This document shows, piece after piece, positions 47,331 to 59,480 of a DNA stretch of 64,000 nucleotides (position 1 is the stretch's first letter; every line of letters begins with the position of its first letter). The DNA comes from Cocos nucifera (Eukaryota; Streptophyta; Magnoliopsida; Arecales; Arecaceae). Position numbers and translations under genes: made by a program. The DNA lies in NCBI GenBank assembly GCA_006176705.1, contig QRFJ01000365.1, positions 645,131-709,130 of the forward strand, written 5' to 3'. The notes under the pieces were generated by a model. It was not told where the DNA came from and made no database searches. It saw nothing but the letters and a program-made list of their open reading frames with translations.

Positions 47331-48045
47331 ATCGTCTTCAGCCAGACATAATGCAGCTCATCTATCTCGTGTCAAATACTAGATTGACAAATTCCAATGA
47401 TTTTGGATTGCTAATGTCAGAAAAATAGTTGTGATCCTTTTATTAATATATTCATTGTTAATTTTGGGAATATAGGATGCGATCCCTTTCTTAGATTCTT
47501 GTTTGTTAAGAATTTCTCCTATTTATTTTTCTAGAATGCTCATGAATTGAGTTTTTGTATTAAGAGTTGAGTTTAATGCAATGGATATTGGAAGAATGTC
47601 TAAAGAAGACTTTAGTTATGGAGATAAATTAATATGATCTTGCTTAAATAACTCCATTAGCTCTTCATTACATGCCCCTTGCTTTTTATGAGAAGAACCT
47701 ACTTCTAGGGCTGAAGGAAATAGAATTTTAGGTTTACAAATCTCGGGTAAATCATCTATTATCTTCTTTTCTTTACCTATCTCACTTAAATTGGAACCAG
47801 CATCAATACTAGTTCCAAGCTTAGGTTCTTCTATATGCTTAATCTAAGTACTAACCTCTTCTTCTATTTTTTTATTTTAGCTAGCATCAGTACTAGCCTC
47901 TATCACCTAGTCTTGGTATGGGTTCTTAAGAATCCTACCACTTCTAAGCTTAGAAAGTATTTTAGCATTCTTAAATTAGAGATTCTTAAGTAGGACATTA
48001 GATTGATAATTGGGTCCAAGTAGTTGGTAGACATTAGGTGGATTA
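47331..48045 (-). pseudogene. J: gag-like pseudogene of the Athila/Tat type
   Basis: On the minus strand one frame with several stops reads LRSGRILKNPYQD, EEPKLGTSIDAGSN, PSALEVGSSHKKQ, ELMELFKQDHINLSP and TQFMSILEK. The LRSGR and the later F-P/A-L then E-L-F-K-x-x-x-I-N layout recall Athila gag, between capsid and pol. Similarity is weak, so the assignment is tentative. It is cut by F at 48045/48046. Confidence 0.4.
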
Positions 48046-50168
48046 TGTTGGGAATTATGTTCCAAAGCTAATTATCAGCCTATTGATGATTGAGATATTA
48101 TAATTAATTTATTAATTAATAAAAAAATATTTTGGCATCCATTTTTATCATAAATTTATATCTTCTAATGAACTCCATTGTTGTGATGAAGTCCTTGGGA
48201 CTATTTAGTTTCGATAAAGAGAGGATTTATCGATTAGTCCTTAAATTTATTCACGACCAAATGATAGGTTGTTAATTAGGACGACAGCATCTATCGAGCA
48301 TAGGTCGCTATATGCCATATAGGTTGGTTGTCCTCTTAACCAAAGAGTGTGGAGACACTAGTATGGCATACAGGTGAGATATATGGATACATCATCATTG
48401 AACGTGACCAACTATAGAGCATTCTACTATCGAAAAGGTCTCTGATGGGATATAGGTATAAGTATTCCTTAGACCTGAGATCACCTTAGTGACTTGTAAG
48501 CAACTCACTGCGCTTTGATATCAGACTAACTAAATTTCTAATTCAGCAATGAAAGTCTTCTGGGCATAGTCAAGTACTTGAGAAGTCAGAGTATGATCAA
48601 GATGAAATTGACCACTCCAAGAGTTGGAGAAGAATATATCACTGTATTTCAATATAGCAAAATCTTGGCCAGGATAATCCATCAGATGGATTTGATATTT
48701 TGAAATACAATGTGGATAATCTGATCAAAGCTGACAGTTGAACTCTAAGATGTCCTATGAGTATTATGGTCAAGGGGATGAATTATATGAAAACTATATT
48801 CGCATAGATTCTAAGGATGGTGTTCTACATCTTTCAACCAATCTGGCCATCGGATATCATTGCTAGATGGTCACTTCGATTGATATAAAAATCTATTCCT
48901 ATACCACTAGTTTAGGATCGGACCTATGAAGTCACACACATTAGAGTTCACATTCTGATCGGATGGTTGATTAGTGATTTAGAATTATTTTAGGGTTAAA
49001 CGATCAATACGATTGATGTTTGACCTAGTGCAGGTGTTGTAGGAGGATTGATTAGTAATTAGATTATTAATTAGCTCAATTTGATTAAGCCAGAGGGCTG
49101 AGAATAAGTCTAATTAAGTATGATTTAATTATATTTGGTTTGGGCTTGATTGGATCAAGTCTAATTGGCTTATTGGATAAGTCAAGTGCAAGAAAGAACT
49201 AGTCCTAGTCTAACTAGGACTCGAGTAAATCTAATTTTCTAATTTGATTAAAAAATTAAATTAAAATTAAATCTAATTTAATTAAATTTTTAATTAGATT
49301 AGAATCTAATTTAATTTAGTTGATTTATTTTTGATTTAATTTGATTTGAGAAACCATATTTGACCAAGTCATAGATGAAATCCTAATGAGACTAGGATTC
49401 CACCTTAGCCCTCCATGCCCCATGCCCTCTCTTTTTGTGCGATAGAGAGTCTCTCTCTAGTCTTCGTGCATGCCCTTTCTCTCTCTCTTATTCTCATATG
49501 GTTATTTGGTGGTTGACCAAGTCTAAGAGAAAGTTAGTTTTGATTTAGGATTCTATGAGATAGAATCCTTATAAACCAAAACATCTCCTTCCATGTGTGC
49601 CACCCATCTCCTATTTTTCCTCCCTAATTTTACATGAGTGAGAGATTTTTTGTGCACCTCTCCTTGCTGGATTTACCAAAAAAAATCAAAGGAGGGGCGC
49701 CCAACTACTTGCCAAATCTAGTCCTGCCTTGTCTAGTTTTTGACCTAAACAACTTTTTCTATAAATTTAGGATAAATTTTGGCCTAATTTTTTCATGAAA
49801 TACAAAGCTTTGGAATAGGTTTATGGTATGCAAAAATTAGAGGAAGAGGATCCTTGGGCATGGGGGTTCTATAGGCACCAAACTAGGTGTCTAGGTGAGA
49901 GAAAAGAGAAGAAGAAGAGGATGCCTGATCTATTAACTTCATACCTGCATTTGATGTAGTGTCGATCTAGGTTGATTTGATCAATCTTTTTTTTTCTTAT
50001 TTGATTTTAATTTTTAATTTAATATCATACCTTGATCATATAATAGATCTAAGATCTAGGTGTTTACATATTTATTTAAATAAATATTTGATTTATTTAA
50101 GTCTTCTGCTGCATGATCTTAAAAAAGTTTCAAGATTTATACGTGAAACCCTAGATCTGGTTCCTTCA
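48046..50168 (+). repeat. F: 5' LTR, 2123 bp
   Basis: Starts TGTTGGGAATTATG and ends ...TCCTTCA, two bases before the primer site. The ORF at 49977-50234 crosses the LTR end and is not a gene. Confidence 0.87.
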
Positions 50169-50170
50169 AT

Positions 50171-50188
50171 TAGTATCAGAGCCAAGTT
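50171..50188 (+). other. F primer binding site (tRNA-Met)
   Basis: TAGTATCAGAGCCAAGTT, differing at two positions from the perfect initiator tRNA-Met site seen in B. Confidence 0.85.
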
Positions 50189-52079
50189 CTTATTACATGA
50201 TTTTTATGCATATTTAGATTATTTTTTAGATTAGATCTAATTTATAATCTAATCATTAATTCTAAAATTAAAAAACTTTAGATCTCACAAACTGGCATAA
50301 GGTTGTCATATTGTAAGGTTTATCCCTTATAGTGAAAAGGTTGTCCTTGTTCGTATTGATCTGACTCTAATCATAAATTTATTAGATTTAATCTAATTTT
50401 ATTTATGATTTAAAAAATTTAAAATAATTTTAGATCTAAAAGTAAAATATTTTAGATTGTACGGACTGCCATAAGATTATCCTACTGTAAGATTTATTTC
50501 TTATAGTGAATAGATTGTCCTAGTACGTGCTAATCTAAAATATTGATCATAAAATTTTATATTAGATCTAAGAGATTTTATGATCTGATTAAAAATATTT
50601 TAATCTAATTTTAATCATCATAAATATGTTAGATTTGATCTAGGAAGATTTATGATTGATTATTACTGAAATAGTTTTAATTACATGAACCTATTTAGAT
50701 TAGATCTAAAGTAGTTTTATTTTTATTTTACTTACATATTGATTATGAATCAAACATGCAACTTGGTTGATAGAACCATGTTGTAAAAATATTTTATAAA
50801 TATGAAAATTATTTTTGAAAAGTCGAACCCTAACCCTCAGCCCAAAACTTAATTGAGAATTAAGAAGTTGATTGATTAGGATCTAGGATTATGAATTGAA
50901 GATCCTAAGACACAAATCATAACACATTGGGTTAAATGAGTTAGTGGAGATTAGGTCCATTAATTGGGTTAGACCTAGGGTTAGATTAAAGAATGGACTT
51001 AATTAGAGAATTGACTAAATCTAATCAATTATTGTCTTAGATTAGGTCAAGGATTCTCTAGATCAATTATAATAGTTGTAGTTGGTTAAGTCCATATTTT
51101 TAACAAGACCTAAGATGGACTTGATTCTTGGCTATGCGGTCTAGCATGAACTGTTAGGTTGATCTAATTGAAACTAATTAAATCAGTTGGTGTCTAAGGT
51201 AAATCAGACTGGTGGTTTTTAATTGGTAGCCCGCTTACCTATCCATTTCTGATAGTGTCTAAGACAAGCTTTGGCAGACCCTCCCACCGATCGAACTTAT
51301 CTGGTCTTTTGGTGAGATTATATTTTGATTGAATCACTTGACTATTTGAGCTGATATTAGCTAGGTAAATCAGTGTGACTGATTTAGGTGCTCCTAGACC
51401 AGCCTGTTAGTGGTCTTTCTTAAGCTGACTTGGTGAAGCCAGCGGGATGATCATGACAAGCTGGTTAATCTGACCTACTCACTTCTATAAATAAATCCTC
51501 TAAAATTATTAGGTCCCTAAAATAAAATAGTTATATGATAACTGGATCATAGCCTCTCATTAAAATGGATGATAATGGGTCCATCAGTTGGATAATCATT
51601 GGAGGCCCAAAGGTCTGTGCTTATCGGTTGATGAAATTATCATTCATTATATGATCTCTTTGATACATCTTTCTAAATGATGGTCAGGTGGGCCAACCAA
51701 AGTTGGGCCTGATCATTCATTGGTTAGATGGGCTAGGTATGGTCATGTTAATGGTTGGACCTAACTGGACCCTTTTCTGAGAAGGCCAAAGCCAACTGAT
51801 CAGGGGCTGGGGCAAAATTTAAATTCTAAAAATTATTTAGAGAAATAATTGGTTATGAACCTATCCTTAGATGTACATGGGTTGGCCAACCAAATTTGGG
51901 CTCATGTATAGTCTATGAGGATTATAGTACCCACTAAGAAATTAGGTTAATTTTTTGAATTGGAGGTAGAGGCTATCAATTCGAATAAAATAGTGGGAGA
52001 AACCTTTTGATTAAAGTCCAAATCTTTAGATTTAATGAATTAATTACTAATTAGGTTTTGGTTTTTTGTTTGTGCAAAC
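50189..52079 (+). other. F: leader
   Basis: Non-coding. It contains a short repeated passage at 50279-50350 and 50459-50520 (ACTGxCATAAGxTTxTC... TGTAAG), and the conserved leader block at 51187-51227. The last 250 bases match E's remaining leader. Confidence 0.7.
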
Positions 52080-52924
52080 ATGGCCACTTTCCTATTGCTC
52101 CAATCATTGTTGGACAATGATAAGTTGGTGGGATCCAACTTCGGTAGCTGGTATTCAAAGTTGAAGATTATCCTAGAGCATGAACGGATCCTATATGTGC
52201 TAACGAATCCTACACCTGAGGAGCCAACTGCCAATGCAGGTGGAACAGTCATAGATACTTATCAGAAGTGGCTCAGTGATCAAACCACAGTGCGCTCCAT
52301 TATGCTGGTTGCGATAAGTGACAAGTTCAGTCACAAGTTTGAGATAGCTCAGCCAAATGAAATGCTCCAAGTGTTGGAGGATTCTTTTGGCACACCTAAT
52401 GATGTTGAGAGGCACAAGACTAGTTGCACCATCTTCAATGCCAGAATGCGGGATGTAGCTTCTGTCAGTGATTATGTACTATACATGATCAAGCTGATAG
52501 AGTGCTTGAGCAAACTCGGCTTTTCCTTGCATGAACAACTTGAAAAAGATGCAATACTGAACTCGCTGTCAAAGTCCTATCTCCCTTTCCTTACTCATTA
52601 CAGAATGACAAAGCCTGAAGTAAACTACCATGGCTTACTGAGGTTACTTCAGAACTTTGAGAAAGATCACCATCTCCATAAAAAGTTGGTGAACTTAGTG
52701 GGAGGTTTGTCTTCTAGTTCTCGACCCTTTAGAAAAGGAAAGAAGAACAAGAAGAAGAAAATAAAGAAGATGCAAGTTCAGGCTGGGACATCAATGCAGG
52801 GCTAGATCAGGAAGATCAAGCCCGATAAGAGTTAAGCTGAATGCTTCTTTTACAAGAAGCAGAGACACTGGAAGAGGAACTGTCCTCAGTACATTGCATC
52901 CCTAGATTTGAATAGGCAGAGAAA
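52080..52924 (+). pseudogene. F: Copia gag, 241-residue open frame then stop
   Basis: The ATG at 52080 fits the start of a UBN2-type gag: DNDKLVGSNFGSWYSKLKII, then KWLSDQTTVRSIML, FGTPNDVERHKTSC, YMIKLIECLSKLGF and KPEVNYHGLLRLL, ending in a Lys-rich basic region. A TAG closes the frame at about 52803. The following zinc knuckle reads CFFYKKQRHWKRNC (52844-52885), with Tyr for the second Cys and Arg for the usual Gly. Gag would form the particle that packages the RNA. It is the longest open gag in the window. Confidence 0.87.
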
Positions 52925-53280
52925 GAAGCAAGCTATTGCTGGGCAAGGTATTTATATGATAACTCCTTATAATTTTTTTTTTTATGATATTACTGATTGG
53001 GTATTGGATATCGGTAGCTCTTACCATATTTGCAATTCGTTGTAGAGGTTGTAGGTTAGTAGAAGATTCAAGCAAGCTGAGAGATTCCTGAATGTTGGAG
53101 ATGGAAGACTAGTTTCAGTTCTAGCTTTAGAAATTTTGAAACTTGTATTTGAATCTCATACAGTTGTTCTTAGTGATTGTCATTTCTATCCTAGTTTCTT
53201 TTTAAATATCATTTCTGTAGGCCTTTTGGCCATGAACAATTATGAAATTTTAATAAAAAAAATAAGTTTGTAATGTCATT
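52925..53280 (+). pseudogene. F: Copia protease region
   Basis: Reads WVLDIGSSYHIC near 52999, where the catalytic Asp is kept and Ser of D-S/T-G is Ile. FLNVGDG and LISVGLLA-like pieces follow. A stop occurs at 53042 and another before 53281. Confidence 0.72.
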
Positions 53281-54330
53281 ATGAATGGTGTTACTGCTTT
53301 CTGTGGACAATTGAACAATGGTGTATATATGTTATTACAACCTATTAATATAATCTATTCTACTGGCAAGCATCCTAGATTAGATAGTGTATCAGATATC
53401 TACTTATGGCACTATATGCTAGGTCATATAAATAAGAACAAGATAAACAGGTTGACTCAAGAGGGAATCTTCAAAGTTAGTGATTGTGAATCACTTTTAA
53501 CCTGTGAGTCCTATCTTCTTGGTAAAATGACCAAGTCATCTTTTACTAGAAAAGGTGAGAGAGCCAATGCGCTTTTAGGTCTAGTACATACTGATGTATG
53601 TGGACCAATGAGTACAAGTTTTAGAGGTAGATATGTCTACTTCATCACTTTCACAGATGATCTATCCAGATATGGATATGTCTATCTGATGAAATATAAG
53701 TCAGATTCTTTTAAAATATTCAAACGATTCCGAAATGAAGTAGAAAAGCAAATTGAGAGGAGTATTAAAACTCTTCGATCTAACCGAGGAGGAGAATATC
53801 TTTCTACTGAGTTTCTCATATATCTAGGAGAGAATTGGGATTCTCTTCCAATGGACTCATCCTGGAACACCACAGCATAATGGTGCATCTGAAAAAAAAA
53901 AATCGGACTCTGTTAGACATGGTCCGATCCATAATGGGATTTTCCAGCTTGTCGGTATCCTTATGAAGATATGCATCCGAATCGACTTGTTATCTATTAA
54001 ATAGAGTTTCAAGTAAGTCTGTAGTTAAAACCCCATATGAGATATGGACAGGATGTAAGCCGGCACTTTCACACCTTAGGATTTGGAGGTGCCCGACTTA
54101 TATCAAATGATTAATTACAGATAAACTTGGACATAGATCTGAGAAGTGTACATTTATAGGGTACCCAAAAGAGACCAAAGGATATTATTTTTACTATGCT
54201 GGTGAACAAAAGGTGTTCGTCAGCCTTAGGGCAATCTTTTTGGAAAAGGAGTTTCTTGGTGAAGAAACTGTTGCCTCTAAGGTTAAACTTGATGAAGTTC
54301 AATAGATAGAAAGTCTAACACAGAATGTTG
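53281..54330 (+). pseudogene. F: Copia integrase
   Basis: An open 199-residue piece holds the GAG-pre-integrase His/Cys region (LWHYMLGHI, ESYLLGKMT), the core DVCGPM and FTDDLSRYGYVYLMK, and NRGGEYLSTEF. A frameshift near 53850 is followed by HPGTPQHNGASE, NRTLLDMVRS, LSHLRIWRCPTYIK and IFLEKEFLGEE (near 54240). The last motif has GAG where B and C have TAG. Integrase joins the cDNA to the chromosome. It is cut by C after 54334. Confidence 0.88.
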
Positions 54331-54334
54331 AACC

Positions 54335-56620
54335 TGAAGAAAAATCCTGATTTCCCGGTCCAGGTTCGTCCAGATCTGATTAGATCAAGAGATATATTTC
54401 AAAAATTTTCTCTTGATCTCAATCAGATCTTGATATGTTTTAGATCTGATTCTTATTATTTTAATAAATAAAATAAAATAAGATAAATTAAATCAAATTT
54501 AATTTACCTGATTTGGGTAATCCTATTACCCTGTAGATGATCTTGATTGCAGCGAAAGGTTCTGGATCTTAGCCACGCAAGCGCCTGGCCTCTACCGATA
54601 TCCACTCGGGTTGGATCTGGAGAACCTCTTCTTCTCTATCACACCTCCAAAAATCAGATCTGGATCTGATCTGGAGGATCTTCAAAACTCTTTTGAAGAT
54701 CTGCAGTCGTCCTTTTGCAGCAGCGCAGCCTTCTTGCTTTTGATCGCCTTTCCTTGATCTGAATCGCACCAACCTAAGTCCAAAACACCTTTTGGACGTG
54801 GAGAGCAAGGGGAGAAGAGACTATGGCATGGAGAAGGAGGGGAGAGGCAGCCTTGGGGCGTGGGGTCTCAATTGAATTGCATTCACTTTTTAATTAGGGT
54901 TGGGCGCAGGGTCTTATTTATAGACCTCTTGTGATCCAACTCCTCTTCCTCTCAACCAATCACAACCCTTTGTGAAATCAGATCTAAATCTGATTGGTTG
55001 GAATAGAGACCCCTGGATTCCTCCTTAGAGGGCGCCTAAGACCAGTCAAACTGGATTCTTAGTAGAACTCTGATTGGAATCCAAAAGGGAGGTGGAGTCC
55101 TTGTCCAACAAGGACTCCTAGGCGCCTCCTACTTGGGCTCACGCCACCCTTGGCGTGCGCCCTTCTCCTTGCCAGGTTCTGGCAGGGGGACAGGCCCCCA
55201 CCAGCTCTCCAATAGGTGCATGACATGTGGTCAAAAGTCAAAGGGTCAATGGTCAACGTTTGACCAGTCAAAGGTAGACTTTTGACCAAAGTCAAAGAAC
55301 AAGAAATGGCAGGTGACCAAAAATGGCAGGTAATGTCTTACAAATAAGACAACCTATTCTGACTTGGACAACCTCCAGTCAGACCATATGAAGGCCTCTG
55401 ATTGAGCACAAACTCCTTTGGCTCAGTCAGGACAACTTATTTATGATAGTAAAAGAAGAACGTTAGGTTCAATCGAGTGCTAGCACGATTTCCTTGAACC
55501 TAATTGAATCTCATTCAGATCAATTGAACTAGATCAGTTCAATTGATGATCACCAGATTCAAACCCTTGTTTGTGTGACCCAGTTAGGTTCAGTTCTGTA
55601 TGGTAATGGGATATGTCATGATCTCTATCATAGACATCATCGAAACTCCTTTCGATGGATCAGAACTCTTCTGATTCGAACAGCTAGAATGATCGATCAT
55701 CTAAATCATTCTAATTGCTCCCAAAATCCACCAGTGACACCTAGCAGTATATGGTGGCAACCCATCAGAGCTGAATGCGAACCTCTTGGTGCAGCTACCT
55801 GTGTGATTCAAGTTCTTCTATCTTGAGCCCCGATCAGATTAGGGTTAAGGTGAACTCGTCAAACCCTAGTCTCTGTCATATGATGTAATCATTCGATTCG
55901 AGTCCAATGTGAAAATCTAAATAGAAACTCTTTCTATTATTTCACTCTACCATGGCCATGGATTTCTGGACTTGATTCTCATGATCATCATAGGGCTACT
56001 CCTCTACCACCGAGGTAGATAGATTCCCATCTTGATGCAATCCAGTTCCTACAATGAACATGCTATAGCCAACATACACCTCAGGGTTCCATATGGCTAG
56101 GAGACCGAGTAATGGTGTAGTCAAACTATAACACCCTCAAGGTGAACTGCCGATGCATCTCAGGTCAAAGAACCAGACACACTACTGCAGCATCGAGTCA
56201 GTCATTGACGAGAAGGTAGACTTCCTAATGACTACTCGAGGTGGTCACGCTCAGTGCCCTCGTTCTCTAACGAGTACCTGTACTCTCGCTCCGGTGTCTC
56301 CACACCGTAGACTCAAGACTCATCTACTAAAGAGAAGCGATCGTACACCAACCTTCCGGATCAATCACCATCCTCGTGATGATCCTATGGTCGGGAGCTG
56401 TTTATGAGTTAATAATGATTATTCATGTCTTAAATTTTCAACTCTTGAAAATATGAATTATCATTACCATTAACTCAAAGGATGTATCACAGACACTAAA
56501 TACACATATGTGATAGAAAATAACCCATTTCATTAATTATAGTCAAAATTACAATTTTGCCCCTAGAAGTGTATTACAAGTGTCAGCCAATTCTGGCTTC
56601 TAGGGCACATATATCTAACA
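54335..56620 (-). repeat. C: 3' LTR, 2286 bp
   Basis: The minus strand starts TGTTAGATATATGTGCCC and ends ...TTCTTCA at 54335. It is complete and serves as reference for the LTRs of A and B. The recurrent ORFs inside it (55575-55826, 56153-56407) are not taken as genes. Confidence 0.94.
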
Positions 56621-56635
56621 ATCTCCCACTTGTCC
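56621..56635 (-). other. C polypurine tract
   Basis: GGACAAGTGGGAGAT on the minus strand, directly before TGTTAG. Confidence 0.88.
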
Positions 56636-57940
56636 TAAAGCCAATTGGCTACAAGTCTAAGTCCCATCTTCTCAAGGTGGGCTTCGATCTTCTGCTGGCC
56701 CAACGGCTTTGTAAGTGGGTCTGCCACATTATCTGCGGAGTTGACTCTCTTGACCTCAACGTAACCTTTCTCAAGGTAATCGCGGATGAGATGATATCGC
56801 CGCTCACCGTTTGCTTGGAACTCTTCCAGCACAAACAGTCTGCCAGATGTCGGTGGACTTTCGTTTGCTTGGATCATCTATATCCAGGACATCATCTATA
56901 TCGAAGTCCGAGTCTGTGTATCCCTGAACTTGGAGTTCTCCATTACCAAAGACCAACATCATATCCTTAGTTCTTCTCAAGTACTTAAGGATACATTTCA
57001 CAGAAGTCCAGTGTTCTTCACCTGGATTTGACTGATATCTGCTTGTGACACTCACAGCATGGGCTATATCAGGTCGTGTACATAGCATGGCATACATGAG
57101 GCTCCCTATTGCAGAAGCATAAGGGATCTTGCTCATGCGTTCTATTTCCTCAGGTGTGCTGGGGCACATCTTCTTGGAAAGATGAATACCATGTCTGAAG
57201 GGTATTAATCCCCTCTTAGAGTTTTCCATACTAAACCTCTTTAGTACTTCCTCTATGTACATCTTCTGTGAAAGTCCTAGCATCCTATTCGGTCTATCCC
57301 TATAGACCTTAATTCCTAGAATAAAGGATGCTTCACCTAGGTCTTTCATGGAGAATTCCTTGGACAACCACATCTTGACTGATGTCAACATGGGAATATC
57401 ATTCCCAATAAGGAGGATGTCATCCACGTACAATACGAGGAAGACAACAGCGCTCCCACTGACCCTTTTGAAAACACATGGTTCCTCTTCATTTTTGATG
57501 AAACCAAACTTTTTGATCACATCATTGAAACGAGTGTTCCAGCTCCGAGATGCTTGCTTAAGTCCATATATGGACCTTTGCAGCTTGCAAACCTTGTGAT
57601 CAGTATCACTGGATGTGAAACCTAGCGGCTGTTCCATATAGATATCTTCCTCAAGATATCCATTTAGGAATGCCGTTTTCACGTCCATTTGCCATATTTC
57701 ATAATCGAAATAGGCTGCAACAGCAAGCAATGTGCGGATGGATTTTAGCATAGCTACCGGGGAAAAGGTATCCTGATAGTCAATGCCTTCACGTTGACTA
57801 TAACCTTTTGCCACCAGTCTAGCCTTGAATGTCTCCACATTCCCATCTGCACCAATCTTTCTCTTGAAGATCCATTTACACCCAATAGGTACTATACCTT
57901 CTGGTGGATCTACCAAGGTCCAGACTTGGTTTGAGTGCAT
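56636..57940 (-). pseudogene. C: reverse transcriptase and RNase H part of pol
   Basis: A long open frame (56804-57940) begins MHSNQVWTLVDPPEGIVPIG and contains RLVAKGYSQREGIDYQDTF, AFLNGYLEEDIYMEQP, KLQRSIYGLKQASRSWN, the catalytic YVDD (57419-57430) and the connection KYLRRTKDMMLVF. RNase H begins (GYTDSDF) but its core is deleted: about 200 nt present in B (7632-7858) are missing around 56810-56830, and the frame closes soon after. The last RNase H segment (YHLIRDYLEKGYVEVKRV, TKPLGQQKIEAHL) reads at 56635-56810. Reverse transcriptase itself looks intact. Confidence 0.92.
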
Positions 57941-58590
57941 CGAGTCGAATCTTCTGACTTCATTGCCTCAAGCCATTTCTCGGAGTCGATATCTGATATC
58001 GCCTCGTTGTAGGTTTTGGGATCATCACCATGAGCACCATTACCTATGAGGAACATTTCCTCTACGTCCTCTGAAATAATACCTAAGTATCTTTCAGGGG
58101 GACGGGAAACTCTTTCCGATCTACGAGGTGGAGGAGGTAGTGTTCTTATTGGCTCAACCTGATTTGGTTCCACTTGGTCCTTAGCTCGTTCTGCTTGTGA
58201 GACTTTCTCATCAAGCTTAATCTGCTTTCCAATGCCACTATCTTGAATAAACTATTTTTCAAGAAATATGGCATGTCGACTCACAATCACATTGTGGTCT
58301 TCTGGAATGTAGAAATAGTATCCTAATGACTCTTTAGGATATCCTATGAATCGAGCTCTAAAGGACCTAAACTCTAACTTGTCCGCTTGTTGTCTTTTGA
58401 CATAAGCCGGACAACCCCAAATTCTGAGATGACTCAGACTTGGTTTCTTACCGTGCCATATCTCATACGGTGTGGTAGGAACGGTTTTAGAGGGAACCCT
58501 ATTCAGTAAATAGATTGAAGTTAATAATGAATGTCCCCAAAGAAAATCTGGGAGGTCTGTGAAGCTCATCATGGATCGAACCATATCCAA
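57941..58590 (-). pseudogene. C: integrase C-terminal part and linker
   Basis: Reads MVRSMMSFTDLPDFLWGHSL, TPYEIWHGKKPSLSHLRIWG and FIGYPKESLGYYFYIPED to the TAG at 58252-58254. In the same frame it continues FIQDSG, PPRRSERVSRPPERYLGI and SEKWLEAMKSE. A two-base insertion near 57945 moves the frame into reverse transcriptase. The TAG lies where F has GAG (IFLEKEF) and is also found in B. Confidence 0.9.
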
Positions 58591-59480
58591 TAGAGTCCGA
58601 TTTCTCCGTTCTGAAACCCCGTTGAGTTGAGGTGTTCCTGGTGGAGTCCATTGAGAGACTATGCCATTTTCCTTAAGATAGTCTAGGAATTCCCGGCTAA
58701 GGTATTCACCTCCTCGATCTGATCGAAGAACCTTAATGGGTTTTCCAGTTTGTTTTTCTACTTCATGTCTGAATTCTTTGAACTTTTCAAAAGGCTTCAG
58801 ACTTATGTCTCATAAGATACACATACCCATACCTAGACAGATCATCGGTAAAGGTAATGAAGTAGACAAAATTGCCTCTAGCCGGCACATCGAAATGGGC
58901 CGCACACATCAGTATGTACTAGGGCAAGGAGATCTGTGGCCCTCTCCCCATGTCCAACAAAAGGGAGTTTAGTCATTTTGCCTTGAAGACAAGATTCACA
59001 AGTTGGATATGACTCAAAAGTCAATGGACTCAATAGCCCATTTTTCTCCAATTTGTTAATCCTATCTTCTGCTATATGACCTAATCTCAGGTGCCATAGA
59101 TATCTGTCGTTTGGACTATCCCTAGGTCGTTTGGCATTCACGTTTTGCTCGATAGTTAAAACAGGTACATCAATATGCAACTGATAAAGACCATTAACAA
59201 GGAAACCATTTGCAATTTTATTTCTTTCATAAAGAATGTTACAATGGTCCTTAAAGAAGGTGATCACATAACCTTCTTGTGCTAAGCATGAAACAGAAAT
59301 CAAATTCCTGCTAGCTGCAGGCACATAATAACAGTCTTTTAAAACTAAGTCTAAACCAGATGGTAATCGCAGAGGGTATGTTCCCACGGCTACTGCAGCA
59401 ACTCTTGCTCCATTACCGACGCGTAGGATCATGTCTCCATCCCTCAGCCTCCTGCTATCCTCAAGACCCTGCATAGAAGT
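58591..59480 (-). pseudogene. C: integrase N-terminal and core
   Basis: RYLWHLRLGHIAEDRINKLE and CESCLQGKMTKLPF form the His/Cys region, then LLALVHTDVCGPF. A one-base insertion at about 58893 throws the frame off after GPF, and a second one near 58797 (TTTT in place of TTT) restores a different frame for RSDRGGEYLSREFLDYL and PPGTPQLNGVSERRN. The catalytic Asp, Asp and Glu positions are all present when the frames are followed. Confidence 0.9.

Larger units (their letters stand above)
44572..48045 (-). mobile_element. Element J: Gypsy-like LTR retrotransposon, 3' part
   Basis: On the minus strand: a gag-like region, a non-coding 3' region, a polypurine tract and a 3' LTR. LTR start, LTR end and polypurine tract resemble Z, so J belongs to a related family. 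The element F LTR begins at 48046, cutting J; its 5' part lies beyond F, outside the window. J itself lies just upstream of K's ORF. Confidence 0.7.
48046..54334 (+). mobile_element. Element F: Angela-like Copia retrotransposon, 5' two thirds
   Basis: 5' LTR, primer site, leader, gag, protease and integrase on the plus strand, collinear with E. It inserted into J at 48045 and is cut by C at 54334, in the region between integrase and reverse transcriptase. The remainder lies beyond C. It is better preserved than E. Confidence 0.88.
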
